NCBI RefSeq assembly: GCF_000017565.1
Contig: NC_009719.1
Location: 310,001-374,000, forward strand
Direction: 5' to 3'
DNA from: Parvibaculum lavamentivorans DS-1
GTDB taxonomy: Bacteria > Pseudomonadota > Alphaproteobacteria > Parvibaculales > Parvibaculaceae
DNA: 64,000 nt
The notes under the pieces were generated by a model that worked only from the letters and a program-made list of their open reading frames with translations, was not told the origin of the DNA and made no database searches. A program made the translations under genes and the position numbers. Shown here piece after piece: positions 1-10,113 of this stretch; position 1 is the stretch's first letter, and every line of letters begins with the position of its first letter.

Positions 1-2
1 GC

Positions 3-101
3 GTCATTCTCATCATCCTTGAATCGGTATGGCCGGGCCTTGTGGGCGCCGGCAAAAAGAAAGACGGCCCGGACGGCGAGACGGGCGGCACGCCGGTCTG
101 A
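3..101 (+). CDS. lspA: lspA 3' end (lipoprotein signal peptidase), partial
   Basis: The first bases hold the end of a reading frame that enters from the left and stops at 99-101. It encodes about 32 residues beginning VILIILESVWP, followed by a charged, Gly-rich tail. LspA ends with a last membrane helix of this kind, and lspA commonly precedes a DUF3035 lipoprotein gene and M16 protease genes in alphaproteobacteria. The identification rests on that neighbourhood and a short hydrophobic stretch; no catalytic aspartate is visible in the fragment. Confidence 0.5.
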   Translation, partial: VILIILESVWPGLVGAGKKKDGPDGETGGTPV

Positions 102-148
102 ACGGCATATTCTCGCGATCAGCCGCCATCGTTAAGGAGACTGCGGAC

Positions 149-751
149 GTGAACATCGAAGCGAATATCTCCCGGGTCGCAGGCTGGGGCGCGAAAGCCG
201 GGCTTTTTGCGGCCCTCTCGGTCTCGCTCGCTGCCTGCGGCGGCGAAAGCCTCCGGGACACGCTCGGTTATGGCAAATCCGCACCGGACGAATTCGCCAT
301 CGTCACCAAGGCGCCGCTGGTCATTCCGCCCGATTATTCGCTGCGCCCGCCGCAGCCCGGCGCCCCCCGGCCGCAGGAAATGGAAATTCAGCCGAGCATC
401 GGCGCGCAGCGCGCCCTGATGGGCGATGCCTCCGTGGCCTCTTCCGGCAGCAGCACGCTTTCGGCCGGCGAACAGGCCCTGCTCAGCCAGAGCGGCGGCG
501 CCGAAGCCGATCCGCGCATCCGCCAGGTCGTGAACGCCGAAACGCGCTCGCTGGTGGAAGAGGACAAGACCTTCGTGGACAACGTCATCTTCTGGAAGCA
601 GCCGGGCACGCCGCCCGACGAGCGCCTCGTCAACCCGACGGAAGAGACCCAGCGCATCCAGCAGAACGAAGCCGAGGGAAAGCCCGTGACCGAGGGCGAG
701 ACCCCGACCGTGAAACAGAAGAAAGAAGGCTGGTTCTCCGGCATCTTCTGA
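149..751 (+). CDS. DUF3035 outer-membrane lipoprotein (BamF-like)
   Basis: The product is a 200-residue lipoprotein. Residues 18-29 are a hydrophobic signal segment ending in a lipobox, S-L-A-A-C, with the acylated cysteine at position 30. The mature part contains a Pro-rich stretch starting near PPDYSLRPPQPG, characteristic of the DUF3035 family, which has been linked to the BAM outer-membrane assembly complex in alphaproteobacteria. I chose the GTG at 149 because an AAGGAG ribosome-binding site lies ten bases upstream and the signal peptide starts there; the frame is open to 29 but that extension has no signal-peptide sense. The link to outer-membrane assembly is family knowledge. Confidence 0.85.
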   Translation: MNIEANISRVAGWGAKAGLFAALSVSLAACGGESLRDTLGYGKSAPDEFAIVTKAPLVIPPDYSLRPPQPGAPRPQEMEIQPSIGAQRALMGDASVASSGSSTLSAGEQALLSQSGGAEADPRIRQVVNAETRSLVEEDKTFVDNVIFWKQPGTPPDERLVNPTEETQRIQQNEAEGKPVTEGETPTVKQKKEGWFSGIF

Positions 752-861
752 GCCGGACCAAGCCGACATGAGGGCCGGCGGCGTAACAACCGCCGGCCTC
801 ATTTCGCGGGAAGCCTGACGGCGCTCTCGCCCCGCGCGCCTTTCTCCCCCGGAGGGAAGAT

Positions 862-2232
862 TTGTTCCGTTCCCGCGCTCTCGTCGCCCTGCCTTTCGCC
901 CTCTTGATCCTTGCCGTCGGCCTCGGCCTGCTGTTCGGCCGCGGCGGCGAGACGCTCACGCCCGCGCCCGTGCCGGAAAGTTTCACGCTTTCCAACGGCA
1001 TGAACGTCCTCGTGATCGAGGATCACCGCGCCCCCGTCGTCACCCATATGGTCTGGTACAAGATCGGCGCGGCCGACGAGACGCCGGGCAAGACCGGCAT
1101 CGCGCATTTTCTTGAACATCTGATGTTCAAGGGCACCGAAAAGATCGCGCCCGGCCAGTTCTCGCGCATCGTGGCGCGGAATGGCGGCCAGGATAATGCC
1201 TTCACCAGCTACGACTTCACCGCCTATTTCCAGGTGATCGCGAAAGACCGCCTGCCGCTCGTCATGAAGATGGAGGCGGACCGCATGATCAATCTGCAGC
1301 TCACCGACGCCGAAGTGCTGCCGGAGCGCGACGTGGTGCTGGAAGAGCAGCGGATGCGGATCGAAAACAACCCGGTAGCGATGCTGCAATCCGAAATGAA
1401 CGCGGCGCTTTATGGCGACCATCCTTTCGGCCGCGACATCATCGGTTACAAGGAAGAAATCGCCGCGCTCGGCACGGCGGACGCGCTTGAATTCTATGAA
1501 CGCTTCTATACGCCGGGAAACGCCACGCTGATCGTTGCGGGCGACATCACCGCGGAAGAGTTGCGGCCGCTGGCGGAAGAATATTACGGCCCCATCGCCG
1601 AGCGCGCGCCGGTGTTTCACCGCGAGCGCCCCGCTGTCGTCTGGCCGGAGGAGAGCAAGCGCATCGTCCGGCAGGATGAGCGCGTGCGCGAACCGACATG
1701 GCTGCGCTTCTATCCGGCGCCGAGCTATTCGGCCGCCGAAGGCCGCGATACGGCCGCCTTCGACGTGCTTGCGGAAATTCTCGGCGGCGGCACGACAAGC
1801 CGCCTCTACCGTTCCGTCGTTGTGCGGCAGGGCCTCGCGGCCGGTATCCAGAGCTGGTACGAGGGCAGCCGCCTCGACGCAGGCAAGTTCGGCCTCTATG
1901 CGTTGCCGCGCGTCGGCGGCGACCTGGCCGAAGTGGAGAGCGCCATCGAAGCGGAAGTCGCATTGCTGCTCGACAAGGGCGTGAGCGACGACGAGCTCGA
2001 ACGCGCCAAGACAGTGATCGTGGCGAGCACCGTCTATGCGCGCGACAGCCAGCGCAGCATGGCCTACAGCTATGGCGAAGGGCTGATGACGGGGCTGAGC
2101 GTCGAAGAGATTCACGAATGGCCGGAACTTGTGCGCAAGGTCACGAAAGACGATGTGATCGACGCGGCGAAGATCATCTTCACAGGCACTCCCTCCATTA
2201 CCGGGGAATTGCTGCCGGAGGACCGGCCATGA
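862..2232 (+). CDS. M16 family zinc metalloprotease, catalytic partner
   Basis: This 456-residue protein has an N-terminal hydrophobic anchor (residues 7-25), then the peptidase M16 fold. The inverted zinc motif HFLEH is at residues 82-86 (zinc ligands His82 and His86, catalytic Glu85), and the third ligand is most likely Glu162 in VVLEEQ. The start is TTG at 862, preceded by GGAGGG at 852-857. The stop overlaps the ATG of the next gene (ATGA), so the two are translationally coupled. M16 proteins of this size work as heterodimers of an active and an inactive subunit, processing peptides in the periplasm or envelope. The natural substrate is unknown. Confidence 0.93.
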   Translation: MFRSRALVALPFALLILAVGLGLLFGRGGETLTPAPVPESFTLSNGMNVLVIEDHRAPVVTHMVWYKIGAADETPGKTGIAHFLEHLMFKGTEKIAPGQFSRIVARNGGQDNAFTSYDFTAYFQVIAKDRLPLVMKMEADRMINLQLTDAEVLPERDVVLEEQRMRIENNPVAMLQSEMNAALYGDHPFGRDIIGYKEEIAALGTADALEFYERFYTPGNATLIVAGDITAEELRPLAEEYYGPIAERAPVFHRERPAVVWPEESKRIVRQDERVREPTWLRFYPAPSYSAAEGRDTAAFDVLAEILGGGTTSRLYRSVVVRQGLAAGIQSWYEGSRLDAGKFGLYALPRVGGDLAEVESAIEAEVALLLDKGVSDDELERAKTVIVASTVYARDSQRSMAYSYGEGLMTGLSVEEIHEWPELVRKVTKDDVIDAAKIIFTGTPSITGELLPEDRP

Positions 2233-3623
2233 CCCGGACTTCTTTTGCAAAGCCCGCCATGCTGGCGGTTTTCATCCTGCTGCTGCGGGCCCTGCCCGCC
2301 AGCGCGATGGACATCGAACGGGTGGTGAGCCCCGGCGGCATCGAGGCCTGGCTGGTGGAGGAAAATTCCGTACCCATCATAGTGATGAACGTCGCCTGGC
2401 GCGGCGGCGCCGCGACCGACCCCGCCGACAAGGCCGGTCTTGCCAACATGGTGTCCGGCCTTCTCGACGAAGGCGCGGCGGGGCTCTCCTCGGAAGAATT
2501 CCAGCGCCGCATGGACGAGACGGCGACGCAGATCTCCTTTTCGGCCGATGGCGACTATTTCAGCGGCACGCTGAAGGCGCTGACCGACAAGAGGGACGAG
2601 GCATTCAATCTGTTCTCGATGGCGGTTTCGGCGCCGCGCTTCGACGGCGAGGCGGTGGAGCGCATCCGCGCGCAGATAGACACCATCGTGGCGCGCAACC
2701 GGGAAACGCCGGGCTGGCTTGCGAGCGACGCCTGGTACAAGGCGGCGCTGGGCAGCCACCCCTATGCGCAGAACACGGAAGGCACGCCGGAAACGATTGC
2801 CGCCATCACGCGCGAAGACCTGCTGGCCTTCACAGGCAATGTGCTTGCGCGCGACAATCTGAAGATTGCCGTTGTCGGGCCCATCTCGCCCGGCGAACTC
2901 GGACGGCTGCTCGACAAGACCTTCGGCACGCTGCCCGCCGAGGCGTCACTTCCCGAGATTCCCGACGCGACGATCGACGCAAAGGGGGAGGTGATCGTTA
3001 CGGTGCGGAATTATCCGCAAAGCGTGGTGCTGTTCGGCCTTCAGGGCATGCCGCGGGACGACGAGGACTTCATTCCCGCCTTCGTGATGAACCACATTCT
3101 CGGCGGCGGCAGCTTCTCCTCCCGCTTGATGGAAGAGGTGCGCGAAAAGCGCGGCCTCGCCTATTCCGTCGGCACCTATCTCAATCCGATGGAGCATGCC
3201 TCCATGCTGATGGGCGAGGTGGGCACCAAGAACGAGCGCGTCGGCGAGACGCTCGCGATCATCCGCGATGAAATGAAACGGATGCGCGAGAAGGGCGTGA
3301 CGGAAGAAGAGCTGAATGACGCCAAGACCTATCTGACCGGCTCCTATCCGTTGCGCTTCACATCGAACGCCTCGATTGCGGGACAGCTTCTCGGCATCCA
3401 GCTGGAAGATCTCGGCATCGATTATGTGGACCGGCGCAACGCATTGATCGAAGCGGTGACGCGGGAAGACATCGAGCGGGTGGCGCAGCGCCTGCTCCAT
3501 CCGGGCAACCTGCTCGTTTCGGTGGTGGGGCAACCCAATCTCTCGCCCAAGCCGGAAGGCCTGCCGCCGACCGACGACATGGCGCCGAAGCCTTCGACGC
3601 ACCCCTCCGAGGGGCTTCACTGA
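2229..3623 (+). CDS. M16 family protein, non-catalytic partner
   Basis: The 464-residue product begins with a signal peptide (hydrophobic residues 11-26, cleavage likely after ALPASA). It aligns in layout with M16 peptidases but has no HxxEH motif where the active site should be; the sequence there reads ANMVSGLLDEG. The C-terminal half keeps the family's ILGGGSFSSRLMEEVREKRGLAYSV region (quoted in part: GGGSFSSRL). It therefore matches the inactive, substrate-binding subunit of two-gene M16 pairs, and the 4-base overlap with the catalytic gene fits a 1:1 complex. Function as a heterodimer is inferred from the family. Confidence 0.92.
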   Translation: MTRTSFAKPAMLAVFILLLRALPASAMDIERVVSPGGIEAWLVEENSVPIIVMNVAWRGGAATDPADKAGLANMVSGLLDEGAAGLSSEEFQRRMDETATQISFSADGDYFSGTLKALTDKRDEAFNLFSMAVSAPRFDGEAVERIRAQIDTIVARNRETPGWLASDAWYKAALGSHPYAQNTEGTPETIAAITREDLLAFTGNVLARDNLKIAVVGPISPGELGRLLDKTFGTLPAEASLPEIPDATIDAKGEVIVTVRNYPQSVVLFGLQGMPRDDEDFIPAFVMNHILGGGSFSSRLMEEVREKRGLAYSVGTYLNPMEHASMLMGEVGTKNERVGETLAIIRDEMKRMREKGVTEEELNDAKTYLTGSYPLRFTSNASIAGQLLGIQLEDLGIDYVDRRNALIEAVTREDIERVAQRLLHPGNLLVSVVGQPNLSPKPEGLPPTDDMAPKPSTHPSEGLH

Positions 3624-3731
3624 CCATAAGGCCGGAACCGCCAAGGCTGGCCGCGCGTTTTCGTTCTTGTTACGGTTTCTCGCTGCCCCGATTCCGGCGG
3701 GCAGGGGTTTTTCCTCAGGTGGATTTCGCAC

Positions 3732-5066
3732 ATGGCCGATATTGCGCTGCCCTATAGCCAATCGCTCGACAACTGCTTTTCCGACGCGATCGGCGAAGGC
3801 GGGCTGACGAAGAAAGCCTATGACGCCGCGCTTGGCGAGGCGGAGAAGGCACTCGACTGGCTGCGCGCCGCCTACAAGAGCGGCGACCTGCCGCTGCTGC
3901 GCGTGCCGGAAAGGACCGACGACATCGCCCGCATCGAAGAGGTGGGCGAGGGGCTGCTCGACAACACGACCGATATTTTCATTTTCGGCATTGGCGGCTC
4001 GGCACTCGGCGCGCAGGCGCTGGCGCAGCTTAAAGGCTGGGGCACACAGGCGAACATCCAGAAGGGTGTGCGCATTCACATTCCCGACAATCTCGACCCC
4101 GTGACGATGGATGCGGTGTTTTCCAATGCCGACCTGCGGACGACGCGCTTTCTGGTCGTCTCGAAATCGGGCGGCACCGTGGAGCCCGCGATCCAGACGC
4201 TCTCGGCCATGAGCGCGCTCGAAAAGGCGGGCGGCGGGAAATACATGAAGCAGCATTTCGCGGTGCTGACCGAACCGGCGAAGAACGGCAAGCCGAACCC
4301 GATGCGGGCGCTCGCCGAAGCCCATGGCTTTCCGACGCTGGAGCACGATCCGGGCGTCGGCGGGCGCTATGCGGTGCTGACCAATGTCGGCCTGCTGCCG
4401 GCTTATCTGCTCGGCCTCGATGTGGCGGCGGTGCGGGCGGGCGCGGCGGCGGCGCTGAAGCCGGTGCTGAAAGGCGCGCCGGCGAAGGACGTGGCGCCTG
4501 CGGCGGGCGCGGCGCTTTCGGTCGCCATGGCGCGCGAGAAGGGCGCGGCGATGTCCGTTTTCCTCGCCTATGCCGACCGGCTGGAACGCTTTCTCGCCTG
4601 GCATTGCCAGCTCTGGGCCGAAAGCCTCGGCAAGGACGGGCAGGGCACAACGCCGGTGAAGGCGCTCGGCCCTGTCGACCAGCACAGCCAGTTGCAGCTT
4701 TGGCTGGCGGGCCCGCGCGACAAGCTTTTCACGGTTTTCATGACGGAAGCGAAGGGCAAGGGCCCCGAGGCGCTGGAAAGCATTGCGGGTGCGAGCGAAT
4801 TCGCCTTTCTCGGCGGCCGCAAGGTGGGCGACCTCGTCGATGCGGAGCAGCGCGCGACCGCCGATACGCTGGTGAAAAACGGCAGGCCGGTGAGAATTTT
4901 CTCGCTGAAGGAGCTGAACGAGGAGACGCTGGGCGCGCTCTTCATGCATTTCATGCTCGAAACCATCATCGCGGGCCGCATTCTCGGCGTCGATCCTTTT
5001 GACCAGCCGGCGGTGGAAGAGGGTAAGATACTGGCGAAGAAGTATCTGGCGGAAACGAAAGCCTGA
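3732..5066 (+). CDS. pgi: Glucose-6-phosphate isomerase
   Basis: This 444-residue cytosolic enzyme interconverts glucose 6-phosphate and fructose 6-phosphate. Family signatures are visible: [12 protein letters not shown] in the N-terminal sugar-isomerase domain, [10 protein letters not shown] for phosphate binding, and [18 protein letters not shown] near the C-terminal active site with its catalytic histidine. It belongs to the shorter bacterial PGI form (about 450 residues). It ends seven bases before mutL, so the two genes are probably cotranscribed although they are functionally unrelated. Confidence 0.97.
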   Translation: MADIALPYSQSLDNCFSDAIGEGGLTKKAYDAALGEAEKALDWLRAAYKSGDLPLLRVPERTDDIARIEEVGEGLLDNTTDIFIFGIGGSALGAQALAQLKGWGTQANIQKGVRIHIPDNLDPVTMDAVFSNADLRTTRFLVVSKSGGTVEPAIQTLSAMSALEKAGGGKYMKQHFAVLTEPAKNGKPNPMRALAEAHGFPTLEHDPGVGGRYAVLTNVGLLPAYLLGLDVAAVRAGAAAALKPVLKGAPAKDVAPAAGAALSVAMAREKGAAMSVFLAYADRLERFLAWHCQLWAESLGKDGQGTTPVKALGPVDQHSQLQLWLAGPRDKLFTVFMTEAKGKGPEALESIAGASEFAFLGGRKVGDLVDAEQRATADTLVKNGRPVRIFSLKELNEETLGALFMHFMLETIIAGRILGVDPFDQPAVEEGKILAKKYLAETKA

Positions 5067-5073
5067 CCCTGAC

Positions 5074-6882
5074 ATGAGCCGTATCCGGCGCCTGAGCGAA
5101 GGGACGATCAACCGCATCGCCGCCGGCGAAGTGGTGGAACGTCCCGCAAGCGCGGTGAAAGAGCTCGTCGAGAACGCGCTCGATGCGGGCGCGCGCCATA
5201 TCGACATCGTGATCGATGGCGGCGGCCGCGACCTCATCCGTGTCACCGATGACGGTATCGGCATGAACGCGGAGGAACTTGCGCTCGCCGTCGAGCGCCA
5301 CGCGACCTCGAAACTCCGCATCGATGCGGGCGGACAGGAGGATCTTCACGACATCGCGACGCTCGGCTTTCGCGGCGAGGCGCTGCCCTCGATCGGCGCG
5401 GTGGCGAGGCTCTCGATCGTCAGCCGCACGCGCGACGCCGACAGCGCCGAACGGATCTCGGTGGAAGGCGGCCGCGTGACAGACGTCGAGCCTGCCTCCG
5501 GCCGGGCGGGTACGCAGATCGAAGTGCGGGATCTCTTCTATGCAACGCCCGCGCGCCTGAAATTCATGAAGAGCGAGCGCGCCGAAACGCTGGCGGTGTC
5601 GGATGTGGTGAAGCGGCTCGCCATGGCGCATCCAGAAGTCGGCTTCACGCTGACAAGCGCGGAGCGGAACCTGCTGCGGCTTGAACCGGAACTGCCGGGC
5701 GATGCCGGACGGCTGATGCGGCTCGGCGCCATCATGGGCCGCGACTTCGCGGAGAACGCCATCGCCATCGACGCCATGCGCGAGGAGATAGGGCTCGCCG
5801 GTTTTGCAGGACTGCCGACCTATAATCGCGGTACGGCGCAGATGCAGTATCTCTTCGTCAATGGCAGGCCCGTGCGCGACAAGCTGCTGGTCGGCGCGGT
5901 GCGCGGCGCCTATGCGGATTTCCTTGCCCGCGACCGGCACCCGGCGGTGGCGCTTTTTGTCACCATCGATCCGCGCGATGTCGATGTGAATGTGCACCCG
6001 GCCAAGGCGGAGGTCCGCTTTCGCGATGCGGGGCTCGTGCGCGGGCTGATCGTCGGCGCGTTGAAGCGGGCGCTTGCGGAGGCAGGACACCGCGCCTCGA
6101 CAACGGTGGCGGGCGCGACGCTCGATGCGCTGCGGCCGGAAATGGCGGCGGCATCGCCTGCCTATACGGGCACATGGCGGCCCGAGCCGCGGCCGGGCTT
6201 TGCCGAAGAACGCGGGGCCTGGCAGGGCGCCTTCGCGGGCCTCGCCGCGCAATCGGCCCGTGTCGAGCCGCTGCCGGAAAGCGGCGCGGAGACGGCGGCG
6301 GGCTTCGCGCTCGGCGTCGCGCGCGGGCAATTGCATGAAACCTATGTGATTGCCCAGACGGCGGACGGCATCGTCATTGTCGACCAGCACGCGGCGCATG
6401 AACGCCTCGTCTATGAGCGGATGAAAAAGGCGATGGCGGCGCAGGGCGTGTCGCGGCAGATGCTACTCATTCCCGAAGTGGTGGAGCTGGACGAGGCGGA
6501 GGCCGAGCGCCTGGCCGCACGCGTGGGCGAACTTGCCGAACTCGGCTTTGTGCTCGAAGCCTTCGGCACGGGCGCGGTGGTTGTGCGCGAGGTGCCGTCG
6601 ATCTTCGGCAAGCTCGACGTGCAGGCGCTGGTGCGCGACCTCGCAGACGACCTCACCGAACTCGACGAGGCCTTGTCGCTGAAGGAAAAGCTGGAGGAAG
6701 TCTGCGGCACCATCGCCTGCCACGGCTCGGTCCGCGCGGGGCGGCGGCTGACGGCGGAGGAGATGAACGCGCTCCTGCGCGAGATGGAGGCGACGCCCCA
6801 TTCCGGCCAGTGCAATCACGGCCGCCCGACCTATGTCGAACTGAAGCTCTCCGATATCGAGCGGCTATTCGGCCGGCGCTGA
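5074..6882 (+). CDS. mutL: DNA mismatch repair protein MutL with endonuclease site
   Basis: The 602-residue product has the GHKL ATPase domain at the N terminus ([10 protein letters not shown] with Glu30/Glu33, DDGIGM at 59-64, GFRGEAL near 95) and the dimerisation domain at the C terminus. The latter contains [12 protein letters not shown] from residue 437, which matches the metal-binding endonuclease motif DQHA(x)2E(x)4E, plus ACHGSV with Cys549 and CNHGRPT with Cys580, the other conserved elements. This is the nicking form of MutL found in bacteria that lack MutH. The ATG at 5074 is seven bases after the pgi stop. The 3' end overlaps the convergent HAD gene by 18 bases. Confidence 0.97.
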   Translation: MSRIRRLSEGTINRIAAGEVVERPASAVKELVENALDAGARHIDIVIDGGGRDLIRVTDDGIGMNAEELALAVERHATSKLRIDAGGQEDLHDIATLGFRGEALPSIGAVARLSIVSRTRDADSAERISVEGGRVTDVEPASGRAGTQIEVRDLFYATPARLKFMKSERAETLAVSDVVKRLAMAHPEVGFTLTSAERNLLRLEPELPGDAGRLMRLGAIMGRDFAENAIAIDAMREEIGLAGFAGLPTYNRGTAQMQYLFVNGRPVRDKLLVGAVRGAYADFLARDRHPAVALFVTIDPRDVDVNVHPAKAEVRFRDAGLVRGLIVGALKRALAEAGHRASTTVAGATLDALRPEMAAASPAYTGTWRPEPRPGFAEERGAWQGAFAGLAAQSARVEPLPESGAETAAGFALGVARGQLHETYVIAQTADGIVIVDQHAAHERLVYERMKKAMAAQGVSRQMLLIPEVVELDEAEAERLAARVGELAELGFVLEAFGTGAVVVREVPSIFGKLDVQALVRDLADDLTELDEALSLKEKLEEVCGTIACHGSVRAGRRLTAEEMNALLREMEATPHSGQCNHGRPTYVELKLSDIERLFGRR

Positions 6883-7611
6883 CGGCGCGATCCCTTTCAG
6901 GAAGTCGGCGAGATTGTCCGTCACGTGATGGACATGCGGCCCGTCCGCGCCCTCATGCGACAATTGCTGATGGCGCTCCGGCCCCGGCAGGCCGGGCCTC
7001 ACCCAGACCGTGGTCATGCCGAGCGCATGGGGCACTTCGAGATTGCGCGCGATATCCTCGAACATGGCGGCGCGCGCGGGCTCGATGCCCGTGGCCTCGA
7101 TCAGGCATTCATAGGCGCGAAGCCGCGGCTTCGGCTCATACTGCGCCGTCACGATGTCGAATATGCCGTCGAAGACATGACCGATGCCGAGCTGGCGCAC
7201 GACATTTTCCGCATGTGCGACCGAGCCGTTGGTGAAGACGATCTTCCGCCCCGGCAGCCGCGCGATCGCCTCGCCGAGACCGGCATCGGCCATCACCGCC
7301 GAGACGTCGATGTCATGCACGAAATCGAGAAACTCCTTCGGCTCCATGCCGTGAACCGCCATCAGGCCGGACAGCGTGGTGCCGTGCTCGATGTAGAAAT
7401 CCTTCTGGATGCGCCGTGCCTCGACCGGATCGACGCCCAGATAGCGCGCGATGAAGGCCGTCATCCGCTCGTCGACCTGGGCAAAGAGATCGCAGGCGGG
7501 CGGATAAAGCGTGTTGTCGAGGTCGAAGATCCAGCTGTCGATATGGGAAAACCCGCGTGGCGCGGCGGGTTTTGCTGAAGGTTCGGCGGGGAATGAAGTC
7601 TTTGTCGGCAT
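6865..7611 (-). CDS. HAD-superfamily phosphatase, pyrimidine 5'-nucleotidase type
   Basis: This 248-residue cytosolic protein has the HAD nucleophile motif DLDNTLYPP (nucleophile Asp30, acid/base Asp32), the VFTNGS threonine motif, and FEDIARN as the metal-binding motif IV. The DLDNTLY form and the helical cap just after it are typical of the pyrimidine 5'-nucleotidase / SDT1-like branch, which removes phosphate from nucleoside monophosphates. Substrate assignment is by family only. The gene converges on mutL and overlaps its end. Confidence 0.88.
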   Translation of the reverse strand: MPTKTSFPAEPSAKPAAPRGFSHIDSWIFDLDNTLYPPACDLFAQVDERMTAFIARYLGVDPVEARRIQKDFYIEHGTTLSGLMAVHGMEPKEFLDFVHDIDVSAVMADAGLGEAIARLPGRKIVFTNGSVAHAENVVRQLGIGHVFDGIFDIVTAQYEPKPRLRAYECLIEATGIEPARAAMFEDIARNLEVPHALGMTTVWVRPGLPGPERHQQLSHEGADGPHVHHVTDNLADFLKGIAPSAPAE

Positions 7612-7699
7612 GTTTCATATGTGCCCTGCGGGCGCGCATCTGACAAGCCCGGGCGGTTGCATCAAAACCCTCTTCCGGGATTAAGCGAGTGTTAACGGC

Positions 7700-9034
7700 A
7701 TGGCTCCGAAACTGGTCTCCGCGTTCCTTTTACCGCCCTTCCACGGATCAGCCATGGCGCCCGGTCTGCTGTCGAGACTGTTCGGCCGGCGAAAGCTCCC
7801 TCCGGAGCTTCGCTATGAAGACGCGCGCCAGGTGCTCGAAAGCCATCAGAGCGCGATGAAGCGCGAACTGGCGGGCCGCGCCGACGCGCCCCCGGAGGCG
7901 CTCTACTATCTGGCCTGCGACGACGATTTGAAGGTGCGGAGCCTGGTGGCGGCGAACCCCGCGGCACCGGCCCAGGCAAACGAGTTGCTGCGCACCGATG
8001 GCGACGCCGAAGTGCGCGAGGAACTGGCGCGGAAAATCGCGCGGCTGATGCCCGACATGCCGGCGACGGAGCGGAGCGCCCTGCAGCAGCGCACGGTGGC
8101 ACTTCTCGACCGGCTTGCCGAGGATGAGTTGCCGCGCGTGCGCGCGATCATCTCGTATGAACTGGCGCATTGCCCGACGATTTCCCGCAGGCTCGCGCGG
8201 CGCCTCGCCGACGATGTTGAAATCGCGGTTTGCGGGCCGATGCTCAAATACTCACCCCTGCTCTCCGATGAGGACCTGATCGAAATCATCGCGACGAGCC
8301 GCGTCGAAGGCGCGGTCGAGGCAATCGCGCAGCGGGAAAACCTCAGCATGCGCGTTTCGGATGCGGTGGTGGCAACCCTCGATATACCCGCCGTCGCGCA
8401 ACTGCTCGCCAATCCGAGCGCCGAGATACGCGAGGAGACGCTGGAAAGCGTGATCGCGCGCGCCGCCGGCATCGAAGCCTGGCACCGCCCGCTGGTGATG
8501 CGCACGGAACTGTCGCTGCGTGCCGTGCGCCGCATCGCGACTTTCGTGTCCCGTTCGCTGATCGACGAATTGGCGAACCGCCATGCGCTTGACGAGGAAA
8601 TATCGCTCTGGCTGAAGCTGCGTGCCAAGGCCGCGATCGACAGGGACACCGAAGGCGCCGAACCGCAGGTCGCACGCGACACTATCCGCGAGGCATATGA
8701 TGCAGGCCGCCTCGGGGACGAGCAGGTGGTCGAGGCCGCCACCATGTCGCAAAAGCCATCGGTGGTGCTGGCGCTGTCGCTGCTCTCGGGCGTGCCGTCC
8801 GCCAGCATCGAGGCGGTCATCGCCGCCCAGAGCGGCGGCGGGATTACCGCCTTGTGCTGGACGGCAGGTCTGTCCATGCGCACCGCGCTTGCCATCCAGA
8901 CCTATATTGCACATGTGCCCCGGGAAACTGTCGTGCTGCCGCGAGACGGTATCGACTATCCGATGGACGAAGCCGAGATGCGCTGGCACCTGCAATATTT
9001 CGGCATCGAGATGGCGCGCCGCAGGCAACGCTAG
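7700..9034 (+). CDS. DUF2336 domain protein (HEAT-like helical)
   Basis: The frame encodes up to 444 residues, almost entirely helical, with repeated segments such as LLRTDGDAEVREELARKIARL and LANPSAEIREETLES spaced like HEAT repeats. This is the DUF2336 family, widespread in alphaproteobacteria and without a firm function. There is no signal peptide or membrane segment. Either the ATG at 7700 or that at 7754 could be the start; the later one removes an 18-residue hydrophobic extension and may be the true one. The 3' end overlaps the convergent DUF1036 gene by four bases. Confidence 0.8.
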   Translation: MAPKLVSAFLLPPFHGSAMAPGLLSRLFGRRKLPPELRYEDARQVLESHQSAMKRELAGRADAPPEALYYLACDDDLKVRSLVAANPAAPAQANELLRTDGDAEVREELARKIARLMPDMPATERSALQQRTVALLDRLAEDELPRVRAIISYELAHCPTISRRLARRLADDVEIAVCGPMLKYSPLLSDEDLIEIIATSRVEGAVEAIAQRENLSMRVSDAVVATLDIPAVAQLLANPSAEIREETLESVIARAAGIEAWHRPLVMRTELSLRAVRRIATFVSRSLIDELANRHALDEEISLWLKLRAKAAIDRDTEGAEPQVARDTIREAYDAGRLGDEQVVEAATMSQKPSVVLALSLLSGVPSASIEAVIAAQSGGGITALCWTAGLSMRTALAIQTYIAHVPRETVVLPRDGIDYPMDEAEMRWHLQYFGIEMARRRQR

Positions 9035-10032
9035 TCGAGATCGACGGAAAGCCGGGCCGCGCCGCCGGTGTCGATCCGCATGAAGCCGCGCTGATCGAAA
9101 CCGCGTGAGGCGCAGCGGTCTCGCCCCCTGATTTCAAACCGGGTCGCCTTGGTGCAGAAATTTTCCGTGCCGCCCCAGATCATGGGTTCGCCGTTCCGCC
9201 GCGCGACCGCGCCCGTCTCGTCGATGGCTTCGGCATAGGCGAAATAGGTGTCGCCCGAGAGCTTGCCCTTGATCGACTTGCGGCAGGTGCCGGGTTCGAT
9301 GCGTATCCAGCCGCTCGACATGTCGTCGCCGCTGTCGAGGTAGCCGACGGCGGCCCAGACCAGTTCCTCCGTCTTGTTGCAGAAGCTGAGGCCGACTTTT
9401 TCGTGCTCCGCCAGCGCCCTCTCGACCAGCCGCCCGATCAGCGCCTCGTCGATGCGGCCGGTGACGGGTGCATTCACCGAACGCTGGAAAGCCTCGACGG
9501 CGCGGAGCGTGTTGCGGGCGGCGATACCGTCGATCCTGGTGAGCGGGAAACCGATATCCTTCAATAGCCGCTGCGCGCCTGCGATGCGTGCCTGCTCACC
9601 GGTGTAGTCGCTCGCTTCGGAGAAAGTCGTCGTCCATTCCTTGCCGGGCTTGGTCGCTACCTGCAGGAAATCGGCGGAGTCGTAGCCTCGCATCGCGCAT
9701 TGCTCGCGGCCTTCAACGGCGAATTCGTCTTCGACGATGCAGAAGCGTTCATTGCCGGAAAAATATTTGACGCTGCCGAGATGCGCGTCGATCGTGCGCG
9801 CGTAGACGTAATATTTCTGCTCGACGATATCGCCCTCGAGCATGACGCCGCATTCGCCGGGCTGCACGCGGAGCCAGCCACTGCTTGTGGCTGCAGCGCC
9901 GGCTTCGACGGCAATGGCGCCGTCGAGCACATAGCTCGTCTTGTTGCAGAAGCGGTAATCGGCATGGGCCGGCGCGGAAAACGCGAGACATGCAAAAAGG
10001 ACGGCAGCGGCGATCTGCAGGCTCTTTCTCAT
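9031..10032 (-). CDS. Secreted DUF1036 protein with peptidoglycan-binding-like middle domain
   Basis: From the ATG at 10032 this is 333 residues with a signal peptide (hydrophobic residues 6-22, cleavage after AHA). Two DUF1036 domains flank a middle segment. Each contains an F-C-N-K-T motif, SSGW, and several cysteines likely to form disulfides. The middle part (GAQRLLKDIGFPLTRIDG onward) resembles a peptidoglycan-binding helical domain. An in-frame start 54 bases upstream would put a non-signal extension before the signal peptide, so I reject it. Periplasmic or cell-wall location is inferred; the biochemical role of DUF1036 is unknown. Confidence 0.85.
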   Translation of the reverse strand: MRKSLQIAAAVLFACLAFSAPAHADYRFCNKTSYVLDGAIAVEAGAAATSSGWLRVQPGECGVMLEGDIVEQKYYVYARTIDAHLGSVKYFSGNERFCIVEDEFAVEGREQCAMRGYDSADFLQVATKPGKEWTTTFSEASDYTGEQARIAGAQRLLKDIGFPLTRIDGIAARNTLRAVEAFQRSVNAPVTGRIDEALIGRLVERALAEHEKVGLSFCNKTEELVWAAVGYLDSGDDMSSGWIRIEPGTCRKSIKGKLSGDTYFAYAEAIDETGAVARRNGEPMIWGGTENFCTKATRFEIRGRDRCASRGFDQRGFMRIDTGGAARLSVDLD

Positions 10033-10113
10033 GCGTCTGGCCGCCCCCCGATCCGGCCAAGTGAACCATAGCCCGGGGGGACGCATGAAAAAACCTTTGA
10101 AATCGTTGTCCGT

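Noticed and set aside
2946-5321. Very long open frame on the minus strand opposite pgi and the M16 gene
   Set aside because: It lies antisense to two clear enzymes and is rich in Arg, His and Ala, as expected of the antisense frame of GC-rich genes. The same applies to other long antisense frames in 1-27000 and 52000-64000.
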